The notes beneath the pieces are model-generated. The model was not told where the DNA came from, did not search any database, and saw only the letters and a program-made list of their open reading frames with translations. The position numbers and the translations under genes were made by a program. A stretch of 64,000 nucleotides of DNA from Reticulitermes lucifugus (taxonomy: Eukaryota; Arthropoda; Insecta; Blattodea; Rhinotermitidae), in assembly GCA_026260175.1 (NCBI GenBank), contig JAKCWW010000267.1:1-64000 (forward strand), in the 5' to 3' direction. Below, piece after piece: positions 13,703 to 26,474 of this stretch (position 1 is the first letter of the stretch; every line of letters begins with the position of its first letter).

Positions 13703-14224
13703 GTTTATTAAGAACGCAAAATTCTGTAAATAAGCAGCTCCTTTATCGTGATTATCCTTTACTCAGATAGACGGCTTTAAATTCGGCTGAATTATTAACA
13801 CTCACTTTTGGGAAGACTAGCATGACAATGAAACAATTAATTTTAATAAGCTTGTATTTTTAAATATTGTGTAATAATAACAGTACACTTTGCATAACAA
13901 GGTGTAGATAAAAGATTATTATGAAGAGAAACACGACGTAATAAACTCGGATGTTGGGATTCGATGTATTCTTCTCAGAATCGGAACAAATGGCTGATTC
14001 TTATATAGAATAAAATAAAACTTCGGGCTAAACGCAAGTGTGTGTTTTTAATGACTAAGTGAGAAACTGTTAGCTATTGAGAAGGATTGTCTTCCATGAA
14101 TTTAACAAGCTAGTTCCTGATTCGACTACTTTGACCACTACTTCTGCTAGTACTACTAATGATAATACACTACTACTACTACTAATAATAATAATAATAA
14201 TATTTGAAACATGGTAAGCTTACT

Positions 14225-14350
14225 GCCACATTTCAATAAACCTCCCTTGTCGGCTGTCCGCGGCTGTTTTTTCAGTACACTTATGACTGTCTCGTCCATC
14301 CGCCGTCTGAGGACGGGCCATGTCGTTGTGAGGACCTCACTTAGAGTGGG
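14225..14350 (-). repeat. Dispersed repeat, copy 1
   Basis: On the minus strand this contains GCGGACAGCCGACAAGGGAG downstream of TGGCCCGTCCTCAG and GCGGATGG. The same blocks in the same order occur on the plus strand at 15535-15690. On the plus strand the translation gives SAVRGCFF...SSIRRLRTGHVVV, which resembles a string I remember from many cockroach and termite predicted proteins (recollection, not checked). Confidence 0.6.
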
Positions 14351-15534
14351 GTTTATGAGTAAAGGATCACGAAGTTGTGTAACCGAAGAATTGTTTCAGA
14401 ATTTAACAAATAATTCTTTATCAAGCCTTTGACTGCCTATACACAAATATAGTTACCTTAATCACTAGCATACTTCTTTCTTGCATCTGTATTTATTTAA
14501 CCACTTATACCAAGAGTTCTACCAGGCGCATAGCCGGTATTTCAATATCTAGAGAGGAATTCTGAGTATGTTCTCTACAGGTAGTAAAAGCCACATTGTA
14601 TGACGTTATCACTGTAAGAAAACAGCTTAGAAAGATGACAAAGCCACGCACTGGACTAGTGAAGGACACAGCAGAGCATTCCACTCCGTGGTAAGAGAGA
14701 ACAACCGCTTGCATGCATAGCGAATATAAGTTCCAAGGGCGTATATCCTTATTACAGTGTTGCGGTAGGTTTCGTTTTGTTATCTACAAGTCAAGTATTT
14801 TCATGGGTCACAGAGACCCTTATACTCACAAGCTGTCAAGTTTACCCGGCCTGATAAACACCTACAAAAATTCGAACCTCGTTTTGAAGTTCTTATTTCG
14901 CTCGTGGCAAGTGATATAAAATGTATTGTCAGTTCACCCTCAAAGCTACTCTCTGTTGAGTACTAAAGCTAGCGCGGTTATTTTAATAAATTTGTCTGAG
15001 TTTATCGACTGAAATCTCGTTTCTGAATTTGGTATTCTTTTAGGGATTATTTGCGTTTTATTGCACAGAGGTGAAAAACTGTATGAGTTTATAGAGTCAC
15101 TTGTATGGTGACTGGCGAATGATGAATTTTAAAAAATTTGGAATAAAGCAGCTATAACCTCTTCGAGATACTACCCTGACATTTGTCTGGAGGCACTTGG
15201 GAAAACCGTGAAAAATACTGTCAGAATAACCTGTGTCCCTGTCTATATTTGGACCGGACACCTCCTGGAAAAGATTCTCGATTATTACCGCTACAATAAC
15301 CTGCTCTGTAATTTATTATTTTTATTACTATATTCTCAATTGTATTGTAAATTCATTTATTATTTAAAATATGTTCATGTAGGACCTATGAATATTTCTT
15401 ATTATATGAATGTATGTATGTATATACATATATTTATTTATGTATGTGTATGCGTATGACTGTTTATTCGAAACTTATTCAGGAATAAAATATAACTTTT
15501 GTTTAAGCTCATTAAAAAGTCAGCAAAAGCCTTG

Positions 15535-15690
15535 TCAATTTCATGTGGGCCCCTGTCACCGCGGCGTGGTGCATTCTCAGTTTGCGAATGGTGAAGACGG
15601 CCTCCGAATATGCAGCCTAAGCTGCAAGAATGTTGGAAAGCACTCGCAGACAGCCGACCAGGGGTGGTTTTGTGGAATTCAGTCTTTCAA
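15535..15690 (+). repeat. Dispersed repeat, copy 2
   Basis: It shares the blocks GTGCATTCTCAGTTTGCGAA, AAGAATGTTGGAAAGC and GCAGACAGCCGACCAGGGGT with the inverted copy at 14225-14350. It is clearly GC-richer than its surroundings. The family is known to me only as a frequent source of spurious predicted proteins in Blattodea; its mobility class is unknown. Confidence 0.6.
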
Positions 15691-17375
15691 GCAGAACAGA
15701 TTTTCGTGTGAAAGCATGGTTCCCATTTTAATTACTGAATACTTTTTATTACCAAATCATCCTCGTTGTTGAAAGAAAACTTATTTCGTCTCCAAGCAAC
15801 AATTTTCATCGAGACTTTTAAATGTATTTCATATAGCATTTTACTACTAGTCGTAACTGCATATCCGACATGTAAACTGACATATAATCAAAATGCCTAT
15901 ATTAATTAATTTAGTAGACCGCACTGACTCTACACCTAATCTCATACGAAAATGAGTTGTTTTTAAAACCATCTTAAATAAGAAAATATGTGGTTATGTG
16001 AGAAGTGAATACCATATAAAGTTTCGTGTTTCTGTGTGATATTATTAAGACTTCCCTTTTATTATAAAAGTGGTTATCAAACTACATAAATTTAATTTAT
16101 TAAAATCGTAATACTTATTAAGTATTTTAAATTTTTAATACTCATCTACATGTAAGCCATACTACTGCATGCTAATTTACAGACGAAATTGTGCAAAGAA
16201 CTTCACATTAAATGGGATGAAACCCTGTATTTATCACGCCTAGATCAGAGAATTCCAGTGTTACATGCTTGAAATTTAAGCATATCCGAGGAATGTGCGT
16301 TTAAATAAAACAGTACTATGTTTGGTGTAGATACGTTCATGGATTTCAATCATTTGGTACACCCTCCAGCACAATTTGTTCTCGTCTCAAAATCAGAGGT
16401 CATGCTGCTCTTTAATTTCTTTGCGAAAATTCAAAAACTGGGCTTATGTTCCTTCTGTCACTGGATAAATTCTACCAAAGAATGGGATACACAAAGAATG
16501 TATTGAATATAGTATACATAGACTTAGAAGTAAACAAGTAGGCAGGCAGACATTCTTGTGGTTTGTATGGCGCAGAAACTCGCAGGGAATTCTAAGCTCG
16601 GCCAGAATGCTGCGCAGACCAGGACACTATAACGACTCCCTCCTTCCCCTTCCTAACTTAAAGAGAATATTAAATACCGGAGATATCCAAGCCTGGCACG
16701 TTATATAACATCATAGAAGGAAAATCAAAATTAAGCACAACAATTTTCGTTCCCATACACTTTAAACAGTTGAACAAGAGGAACTCGAATAACAAAGAGG
16801 GAATCATGCAGAGTAATGTCAAACAAATCAAAAACAACATTTAATTACACCGTGTGTTTCTTATTGCAACATTCCGTTGCGTTTCTCCACTCCTGTGGTG
16901 TAATTAATTGTATTCAGGTCGATGATGGAATCCGGGCACGTTAGAGAGCATAAGTCTGGACTTGGGCTTCGCTGGGCGATGCGCTTCCTCCGAGCATCTG
17001 CTTAATTAGCTCTGTAACACTAATAATTTTACTGTTTTATCAGCGAAATGCGGTTTCTTGAGACTCCAAAAGAGACAGGAAAGCAAGAAAAAACGTGTTC
17101 ATTAATGGTATAAGGGCAGGTCTTGCTAAAATAAGATAGCAAAAATTCTCTCAAGTCATCGTCTCTTTTCTGATACTCCTAGGCCTCCTTGAGCCTTGTT
17201 ATTTTGTACTCTGTGTGTCCATTCACCTCGGAAAACATCTTGTCTACAATGCATCATTCTTTGTCCTCATCACGTAAAATTAAGTCTGCGTGAAATAACC
17301 CTCATAACGGTAAAACCAGTATATATATATATATATCCCTTTCTCTGTACTTTTGAGCAGTCTTAGTTTTTAATT

Positions 17376-17650
17376 GGAATAGCACAGTCGGTATAGTGAC
17401 AAAGCTACATAAACGTGGTTCGTTCCCGAAAAAGCAAATTTGTGTGTTTGCTTAAGCATCCAGACCGGCTCTGTTGTCCACGAAACTTTCTATTTAATGT
17501 GTGCCGGGGTTCGTTGCTGGAAGTGGAGGGGCTGGGCCTTGAAGTTGGCCAAACATCTCCATGTAGTATGGAAGCTGAGAATAAGTGGAGCTATACAGCC
17601 ACTTTCCCATATCCTTTGTGGCGTCCCAGGGGTAGTACTGTCGTTTTATT
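17376..17650 (+). repeat. SINE family 1, full-length but decayed
   Basis: The A-box region reads AGCACAGTCGGTATAGTGAC, followed by GTGGTTCGTTCCCGAA at the B-box place, CCAGACCGGCTCTG, and the 3' portion ATAAGTGGAGCTATACAGCC then CCATATCCTTTGTGGCG. The order matches the cleaner copies at 21858 and 41272. The overlapping open frames at 17415-17684 and 17440-17664 are this element. Confidence 0.75.
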
Positions 17651-20600
17651 TACTGACAGTCTGATTGAAAATTCTGGCAATTAATTGTGTCCTATTTTAT
17701 TGTTTAATTCTGGAACTTGTTGCTTGCAAAGGTGTTTAAGGATAATAGCCCTCAATTACTATTTCACTAAGTATTAAGTTCATGTCTTGTTTCTCCATTT
17801 AATGTAGTTTCTTATAAAAGTAAAAATAACATGATTTTGATTACAATTTTTTTGTCCTTTTGGTCTACACACAAATTTCAGACATTACGAATTTGAATGC
17901 AGCAGAAATTTCCCCTGCCCTTTATCAGCATGCCATAAAATTATGAGCAGAGCGCAAACATTTTTGGTCTTTCCATCCTGAACACGGCAATTTATGGGAC
18001 TCAGCAATCAACTTATTACTCCGTCAGCACTACCCACTAAATAGGAGACTAGGTGCACCCCAGAGCCGATCTGAACACAGTGGAGGTAAACAGAACAAGA
18101 ACGAGGAAACCAACCTTCAACTAGCATGAAATAACTCGTGTTGGTGAGAATGCCGACTGACTCCTGCCACTATAACACTATCTCATAGGACGGAAGGGAA
18201 GAGCTACATATACGGTTAGACGAGAGTAAAAGGCAGAGACATAGACCGAAAAGCTAATTGTCGTCTTTTGCGATAATTTTGCTAAAGCTCCTAAAAAGGT
18301 TGGTGCTGCCTTTGGCCATAGGACTCTATTCGAGTGTTAAATTTAGAGTAATGAAGAACACCTGATATGTATTTCTCAAGCCATGATGTTGATGGAAGTC
18401 TTCCATTCAGTTCTGAATATAATTCATACCAAGCTGAGAGTACTGCTACGGAATGCACGTTTTGTGTTATAAACTGTCGACAATAAACCATGAACCTTTC
18501 AGTTGTAGAGGAGTAGAATGAGGAATGTGGTAGCTATCACCTTTATTTTCAACGCATGATTTCAGAAATTTGTTCAAGGCGTATATAAGACGTATTTTTG
18601 ACTGGCGTATCTAATGCACTTCTTCGTGCTGTGTAATGTTTGGTTTACCTCTTGTAATATGCCTAACTTTCAACATACAAGTGGTGAATCTTAACAATGG
18701 CGTAGTATTGTTCGAGGCGGTATAACGTGACTCAGTAAAAGACTGCTTTGTAATGAAGACATCAGAGCAGAACGCACTTCTGGTGACTGTCTTCACCTAC
18801 CGCCAGGTTCTTCACACACCCCGTCCCTCTCCTTACATGGACACGGAGAGTTGAGGTCAGACATGCCGACTCTTCTCGGAGTTGTATGTGTTTAACTTTA
18901 TTATGTGTCAGCTTCAATGCAGAAGGGTGTATGTGCTTCTAAATTTATGTGAATAGAGTGGCCCCGAATTATTGTCGTCCGAGTCGGAAATACTGTAGAT
19001 CCTCGAATGAACGGACCACTTATGTACGGATTTCTGAAATAACGGACGAAACCTGTTGGTTCCGAAATTTTCGTCCGCAATGGCAAAATGTGAAATTAGC
19101 GCTTTTGACTGTTAATTAGCGAAGCGGCCGCTACGTGGCGGACACGGACGCGCGCTCAATCTTTGCTGACACTCGCGTGTATGTGGTAGTGTATTGCTCT
19201 TTTCATGACTTGGATTGTGGATTTATTATATTTGTCTGAAATTTATTAAATTCCAATTAACATTCACTACAAAGTTATGGACTATTAGTCCGTTCATTCG
19301 AGGGTCTACAGCAATGTTACAGGGATTTTTATCAGTGTTTTTTTTCAAATTACATAGCTCTGATTAATAGGATACTTATGAATTATGAATTGTGAAATAT
19401 GTGAAAGGAAGGGGCAGGGACTTCTTGTCTTTTTGTCGGAATACCCGGACACTGATTTGTGGCTCAAATATTTGATTACACTTCTTCAAACTATAATATA
19501 TAAAGGGCCTGCGAATTGATACGCTTTCAAATAATTTAAATACTGTAAAGATTTTCCATCAAAGAAAAACAATTGGAATGACATTCATAAATCTTCTATT
19601 CCATATTATCTATTTTCTAGATGTGTATGAGGGTGTAGATGCGTATGTAAGGATAGTCAATGAAGGAAGTGTGGTGTCTCGTAAGCAAGTGTGTGCAGCA
19701 TGCTGATCAGGATGCTGAGAAAGTGGAAGATTTGTGCAAAGTACATTTCACAGGGTTCGAACATGTCATGCCTGTCCACCACCTATTTTCAATTTCGTCA
19801 AACGTAGACAGGATGCGTGAAATTACTGCATAATGGACGAGATATTTGACATTAAATTGTAGCTGCAAAATTATCAATGACCTTTTCTTGTCTCGCTATG
19901 GACGGATGGTGCATGGCTTAGGACACACTTAAAGTGATACGTGTCACTTCGTACCCGCCGGAGACTTATGCTTTTTCCACACCACTTCGTACAGCAGTCA
20001 GAACGCGAATTACGTGGGTGTTTACGTGATGTGCGATTTGTCTATATCCATAACAACGACAATTTTTTGAATGTGATTTTATTTTCTCCCAGTACATTGT
20101 ATAGTGCTGACCAGATTACTTGCTAGCTGTTGGAGTGTTTTTGACGCGGTGGCAAGCTGGTGGAATGGAAAGTAATGCACACCCACCACCAAGCCTTTTT
20201 CTATCCGATTCAGAAGAGCACAATGACTAAAGTTATGAATGTGCTCAAACCAGAGTAAATATTTTGAAATAGGTAGCCATGTAATGCTGCCTGGTCATTC
20301 CTATATGAGACTGACAGCGACAACGCCATGACGACTGCTGCTCCTTTCAGTCTTACTGAGCCCAGTCGGTAAACAGTCAGGTCACTGTCACAGCATCGCA
20401 GCGACACCGCTATGTGTAAACCTTGCTGCCGATATGATGCTAAATTCATTCCTTATATGTCAGACATAACACTCCATGATTTGTTTTTGTTTGTTCGGGT
20501 GAAGAGAAAATTTGTTGATGCCAGTTTAAATCTGCAAGTCTCACCAACAAAGATGTGACAGCTCCAGTATGCCGGCTCAGCACAAATGAAACATCCATGT

Positions 20601-21857
20601 GATATTATCATTTATCTAGCAGGTTGAAGTGTGATTTTCTTGTGATTAGACTGATATGAGTCAGAAGATCTTACCCTTCTGGAATATTACACTGTGTCAA
20701 TGAGTTAATATTCCTGACATTTCGAAGGAACCTCGTACTTTTATCTTTAAGATTAAGCAAGAAGACTGGATTACTTAGCCCTGAAAATGAAGACACTAAG
20801 ATCCTTCCAAGCTTAGGAAACTATATATTTGCCTAAAGACACAGCGTAGCATACGGGATGGTTTTAATATTCAGCAATGCCGCTATGAATACCTCATATC
20901 CCACATTCATATAGAACAGACAAAGGTATAATTTAAATAGCCCTTGGAATGTATTTCTTGCCAGAAGCGTCTAAGTCTGCGGCTCACATATTGAACCCTT
21001 ATGATATTTACTTCAAAGGCTACTTTAATATAATTTTTTAATTATTCGATGTTTACCTGGCGTAGAATATTGTGTTGTACTTTGTGGAATGACGAATTGT
21101 ATAAAAATCATTAATCAGTTTTGCCATTGTTTTCTTATTGTTGAATGGGGGGTTAATTATTTTAGGAATTGCTAGACTTGTCGCCAGTTTTGAAAAAGTG
21201 CGCACATGTCGTAAGACACTTCAAGACAGAGGATTGCGAACAAACGGCTACCTTGAAATGCTTAACGATAGCCTAATTGAAGGAGATATTTTCAAATATT
21301 TTTTAAGTTTTTAATATTTCGAATTTAAATGCACCGTATTATTTGGAATAGTCGGCACAAAATAATTTTATTAAAATCCCTTTTGCCTAAAATTTACATA
21401 ATTACGAAAAGCCTTCTTTTAATGCAAACTATTGCATGCTCCACCGCGAAAACCTTATACTTTATCCATTGGATGGGAGAATTGAGGGAACCCAAAATCC
21501 TTCTTTGTGTATTGGTAAAGACAAAGGACTCTGCAACTGGGCCATATAAGCCAGGTTATTCATCTTCATTTTTAGCAGTCGGCCATGGCTATTTGGAACA
21601 AAGCAACATTTTTCATTGACACAGTGGGTCGAAAGAAGAACTTCACCGTATTTAGCCGCCGTGAAACGTCAAATTTTATAACAGCGCTACAAATATTGAC
21701 GAAGATACACCAGTTTCTTATAATAAATAGAAGCATTGACATTCGGTTGTGAAAAATGTATATTGTAAAATTTCAAAACCTGATATATATGGTTACTTTA
21801 CGTACAAACTCTTTATTTTAAATTCAAGAAGTTGAGAATGAAGCAAAATTTCTGGGG
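17651..21857. other. Intergenic DNA with one MITE
   Basis: No gene seen. The only assignable element is the TIR-bearing MITE at 18993-19311. Short open frames on both strands between 18291 and 20449 have no recognisable similarity. Confidence 0.5.
18993..19311. mobile_element. pogo/Tigger-like MITE with TIRs
   Basis: The left end CTGTAGATCCTCGAATGAAC continues GGAC. The reverse complement of the right end is CTGTAGACCCTCGAATGAAC, then GGAC. Only one mismatch occurs over 24 bases. The element is about 319 bp with no transposase frame, so it is non-autonomous. A TA precedes the left end (18991-18992), while CA follows the right end, so the TA target duplication is eroded on one side. The CTGTAGA.CCTCGAAT..ACGG terminus resembles pogo/Tigger/jerky ends; this family call is an inference. 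Confidence 0.75.
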
Positions 21858-22135
21858 AACTGGGATTGTGTAGTCGGTATAGCGAATCGCTAGATGCTGG
21901 AAGGTTTGGGGGTTCGAACCCCGGTGGGAGCATGAGGTTTTCTCTTCTCCATACAATCCAGATTGGCCCTGGAGCACACCCAGCTTCCTGGGCATTTTCC
22001 CTTGCGTAAAGCGGCTGAGGCATGGCGTTGACCACTCAGCCTCTTTAGCGCCGAAGTTCAAATTTCTTAAAGCTATACCTCCAGCCCTCCCTGTCCCTTC
22101 AAGACACGTTGTAGGGAGACATTTTGCCTTTTTCC
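21858..22135 (+). repeat. SINE family 1, well-preserved copy
   Basis: This is the best-preserved head outside the nested copy. The A box is GTGTAGTCGGTATAGCG, and the B box GGTTCGAACCCC lies near 21912, at tRNA-like spacing for an RNA polymerase III promoter. Then follow CCAGATTGGCCCTGGAGC, CACCCAGCTTCCTGGGC and AAAGCGGCTGAGGC. The 3' end is diverged. The minus-strand open frames at 21793-22061 are antisense readings of this SINE. Confidence 0.85.
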
Positions 22136-23274
22136 TTTAAGGAATTTAGAAGTATTTATGTAGGCATAAGATTTTAAATTCAATGGAAGGAAAATAGAAG
22201 TAATGCTCAGGTATTCGAGACTTCACGCGGTTCTGATTACATATTCATGGTTCGGCACTCATACTATCAAATCAGCAGCTCAGTACAATGAGACTACACT
22301 CATGTTTCGCTCATTTTCAAAGGATAAATAATGGAGATGTTCGTTGCGGTTAAAATGAAATTTAAAGAAGAATAGAAACCGCTTTGAAGTGTGTGAAATG
22401 TTTTCATCATGCCCTCTTTATTTCTTTTGATGCTTAATTTTCCGTACAAAGTCACGGTGTATCTGCTTTGCTACTACGAGTAATCTTCACCATTCCTCCA
22501 TCGGGTACGCGTGCCGGTCCTTCCAACAGAAGCCTACTTGCTTCAGTAGGATACCCATCGTGTGCTCGTACATGACGGGCTTGCATAAAGGTAGAAAGCT
22601 TTCTTCAAATTTTGGACTTATTCAGTCAGAAACAAAGCAAAAGCCTGACCAAGACTAGGATATTTTAGAAGAACAATAGACTCATCTGAGCGACAGATTA
22701 AAGCTGCCGAAATAATTGAATGTGCCACTTAAAAGGAATGGGAAGTAAGATAATACACTATTAAGCTTGAATAAAGGGAATATTTGGAGGGATCAATGAA
22801 AGAATTGTGTGGACCATAAGAGAATACATAGCCTTAATAGCAAAAAATGACGATAATAACAAATATCGTAACCTTGTTAAGCTTTCAAAAGCCGCGACTT
22901 TATTCTTCCAAAATTTTACAAATTCTTCGTTATAATACACGGCCTAAACTTGGCCTTCTAAAGCATGTCGTTATATAATTACTTACGTGCCATCCTTATC
23001 TGTCCTGAAATCGTAATTGAAAATGAAACAGTTCGTTAATGAATGTTCAGTCAAGATATGCAGTTTATCAGCGAAGATACTGAATATGTACCAGCGGACT
23101 TCTAACGAGGAAGATCCATCAGTTCTACAGATTTAAACACGGCGTAATAAGCCCTTATCTTGTAAAAATAGTATTTAAGGAAATTTAAATAAGTCCTCAA
23201 AATTGGCTTTTTATTCAATGCCTAAATTCTTGGATAGAAGCCCTTCTCGAAAGGCTATAATTTCACAGCAAAAC
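22136..23274. other. Intergenic DNA, nothing recognised
   Basis: AT-rich, with no open frame, repeat or motif that I can assign. Confidence 0.45.
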
Positions 23275-23560
23275 GGGACATACTCCACCTCTTAAGAACC
23301 CGAGAATTCATTAACGTGTTTGCAAGAGCCAGAGACTTCTCCATATTCTAAACCAGTTGAATATAGTCCACCACCTCCGATCCTAATTTTAACATCCTTT
23401 TTAGTGTTAGCCCCTTATCTACGCTTAGGTCTTCCAAGCGGTCTTCTTCCTTCAGGTTTTCCCACTAAATAGCCGTACATATTTCATCTCCTCCGTGCGT
23501 TCCACATCACCTGTCCATCTCATCCTGCTTGATTTTCTCAACCGAATAGCATTTATTTGT
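23275..23560 (-). mobile_element. LINE C-terminal fragment
   Basis: On the minus strand, IRLRKSSRMRWTGDVER is followed, after a frame change, by GKPEGRRPLGRPKRR, then IGGGGLYST-like and VDYIQLV, and NTLMNSRV at the left end. This follows the familiar post-RT tail of insect LINEs (R.RW.GHV.R, GKP.G.RPLGRPRRRWEDN, W..L...LNLRV). Several stops and frameshifts are present and no RT core is seen. The wording differs from the tail at 6775-7043, so it is probably a different LINE family. Confidence 0.7.
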
Positions 23561-26243
23561 AGCAGTCTCTTATGAACAAGGCAATGAAGCTTCGAGTTCC
23601 ATTAGGTCAGGCGTATTTCTTGATCAGCTGAGTGACTTGGCTGGGTGAAAAATGTTGCCTGGCTAGTTAGTTACTTACGTAAAATTAGTTTTAATATTTT
23701 TAATAGTTATCCCCATTTTTATTGAAATTTTTACTTTGAGTTTTCTATTACCTTTCCCTTCAGTAGACGTTCTAAAAGAGGTGTGCTGTAGTCTTAGCAT
23801 ATTGACTAACTTCTGTTATTTTCTTTTCTGATGTGTTTGTCACCGACAAAGTGAGAGCTACCGACAATACTTGAAAGACGTAATGTTTTCTTTGAAAATT
23901 TACTTTTATATCGGCAAAAATGGGCTGTAAATCTCTTTCTCGTGTTTCATGACATTGTATAGAGCTACCAACTTATGTAACCTGAAAGAACACAAAAAGT
24001 TTAAAAACTAATTAGGCAAAATGTTGACAGGATATATTAACGCCTGAACACGGACCGTCAGAAAGAGCGCCGCACCGTCCCTGGCTTCCATGGCTCTGCC
24101 TTGTAAACGGCCTTTCGAAATTCGTAAGTTTTCTTTGGCCTCTTACAGTAATTCATTAAACATGTGAAATGAATCCTTGTTAGTAATTCAAAGTGTTTGA
24201 TTGAATTTCTTATGCTGCAGTGAAAAAAAATTGTCCTATAGGGCCAATAAGAATTATCTAAGTACATACGTGTACTGTATGCATGGGCCTACGTGTAGGA
24301 AGAGCAAATCAATTTTCTTAGCTAGTTTGCCTCTGGCATTTGTAGGATGTACTACGTGACTTAATGCATAGAGCGACAAAATTTATAAAAACAAGCCTTA
24401 TTACCATAGTAGTCAAAGCTTTAAGGCTGTAATAATATATAAATTGTTTTCAGAAATTTAACGTAAAAAACAATCGAGTGATGGTTTCTTGTCTACATGA
24501 ATTTTCATACGTCTTTTATAAAGTTCAAATTCTGTTATTACCTTTATGCTTAACTAATAATGATAGTAGAAGTATTTTTAAATCTTCTGGAATGTGACGC
24601 GAGTTTTTGCCGACTTTTCCAGAGATCGTTTTGCTTTCTTCTTCAGGTTTATGGAAATCAAAATGTGCAACATTTTCTTCGAATGATTGAACATAAAACT
24701 AGCAATACGCTCTTTTGAACTGTCAGTAACTACCAGGCGACATGACGTTACATCCAAGAACATTTGACCCTTTATTAGGCCTATATTCCTGGTTTTCCTC
24801 ACCCTTTTACGCGAAGCATTAAATGCACGTACCAACACAAATGTCAACTCTCAGATGAAATTTTTTACGCTTACTTATTTAAAAAAAAATGTGAACTCTG
24901 CAATACATGCAATAAAGTACTGGGTTACTGCATCTTCCATCAACTCCACGAATCTGGGGCATTCTTGAGAAAATGAGCGTGGCTTGACTGATCAATAAAT
25001 CCCTGTTTTCCACAAAATCCGCTTGTCGGATGCCGTGTTCCAGAATCCATTTAGCTGGACCTTATTTTAAGTCTGTCGATTAAGTTGAAGTTTTACATCT
25101 ACGAGTACTTGTATTTAAAATTACATACACAGCAAACTGTTCCGCTTTAATCTAAGATTAGAATGGAGGACGGAAGGTGAGGCTGAAAAAATAGCCAGTA
25201 TGTCTCGAATTTAAACTGCCCTTAAGTCGTCCACGACTGAAAATGCGATTTGATACTGTCATTGCAAGTATGTGAACTTTATTTTGCCATAACTTCAAAT
25301 TACTTTCCTATAAATTTTCGGCATTCTGACGAGATATCAACTTTCGTATATAAATCTTTTAGGTAGGCCAACCTCCTCACAAGTGCTTAATGTTTTACTT
25401 ACTTCTTGAAAGACTAAGTGCTCTGAATATTAAGAAATGTGGTACACTGGTAGATACCGACCTTTGAAGGGGTGCACTGCCTCCATATTCGGCGCCTAGT
25501 AGTCTAAGAAGACTTGGAAATCCTGCAGATTGTGCAAAAACTCTTCTAAAACTTCGGAAAATACTTACCAGTATGCATAGCTTAACTTTCCAGACTACTT
25601 GAATTTTTATCAACACGACTTCTCGCAACTCAATCTGTCACTTTCAACTGTCATGATGTTTAATCTATGGCTCAATCAATTAATCAAATCAGCGTGGAAG
25701 ATTATGAGAGATTAATGGTCCAAATATATTTAAAACAGTAGTCATTTCAGTAATTAATTTGTTGATGAATGTTCCGTCTTGAAAATCCTTTAGTTAAATT
25801 TAGCCACAGATATTTCTCACCAATATCACAAGTTACTTCCTAAAGACAAAATAGGAATTACACCCCTGCAAAGCAGCCAAGTTGAACATCCAGGAGGTGG
25901 AAATATTGAATAGGAATGAATAAATGCAATAATGTGGACTCTATTGACCTGAACCCAGTGGCAACTTCGGTAATAGCAGTAAGTCTGGCGGTTTAATATT
26001 CTTACATTAAGCAGAGGCTGTGATCATTATAGTCCTGTCACTTTAAATATGCGTGACGAAGGTACAAAACAAAACTTTCAAGGAATTTGGAGACAAATAT
26101 GTACAGTCACTCACTTCGGGACGATGAGGTATTTTGAAACGAAATGTAAAAAATGAAAATAAAGTCCTTAAAATATGCAGCATCTACGCCCTTTTAATGC
26201 GCGTTGCGCGGTTAAACAACACAATTCAGCAAATAGATGCGTG
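23561..26243. other. Intergenic DNA, nothing recognised
   Basis: AT-rich. Short minus-strand open frames at 24058-24267, 24578-24847 and 25395-25628 show no recognisable domain. Confidence 0.45.
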
Positions 26244-26474
26244 AGTTCAGGCTTCCGCCGCGGTGTAAATGAGACCTGTTTTTTTTGGGATTTTATGCAG
26301 CGCAGGATGGTAGATTTTCCCGACGTTTCGGGACAACCTATCAGTCCCATATTCTAGAATCAAGGAACCTTGGATTGCTTGACCCTTGAAGATGGGACCG
26401 ACATGTTGTCCCGAAACATCGGTAATAAACTACCATTCTACGCTGCGCAAATTCCCAAAACAGCTCAGATCTCG
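26244..26474. mobile_element. Fold-back (palindromic) element, copy 1
   Basis: The left arm starts TTCAGGCTTCCGCCGCGGTG and runs through CAGCGCAGGATGGTAG to GACGTTTCGGGACAACCTAT. The right arm returns as GTTGTCCCGAAACATCGGT, CTACCATTCTACGCTGCG and CAGATCTCG. The arms are inverted around a centre near 26355-26385. Related copies lie at 33510-33725 and 42122-42255. There is no transposase, so it is a MITE-like or fold-back element. The open frames on both strands here are by-products of the palindrome. Confidence 0.8.

Larger units (their letters stand above)
13703..17375. other. Intergenic DNA with two copies of a dispersed repeat
   Basis: No gene seen. It holds a (TAC)n/(TAA)n microsatellite at 14170-14201, a TATG-rich stretch at 15408-15458, a short (TA)n at 17319-17336, and the dispersed repeat copies at 14225-14350 and 15535-15690. 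Open frames at 15208-15459 and 15410-15772 are low-complexity or repeat-derived. Confidence 0.5.

Noticed and set aside
15208-15459. 83-codon plus frame
   Set aside because: Tyr- and Val-rich product of a TATG-type simple repeat and AT-rich DNA.
21858-21950. tRNA-like A and B boxes suggesting a tRNA gene (also at 41272, 46911, 57723, 59138)
   Set aside because: None folds into a full cloverleaf with a paired acceptor stem, and each continues into a shared non-tRNA body, so they are SINE heads.
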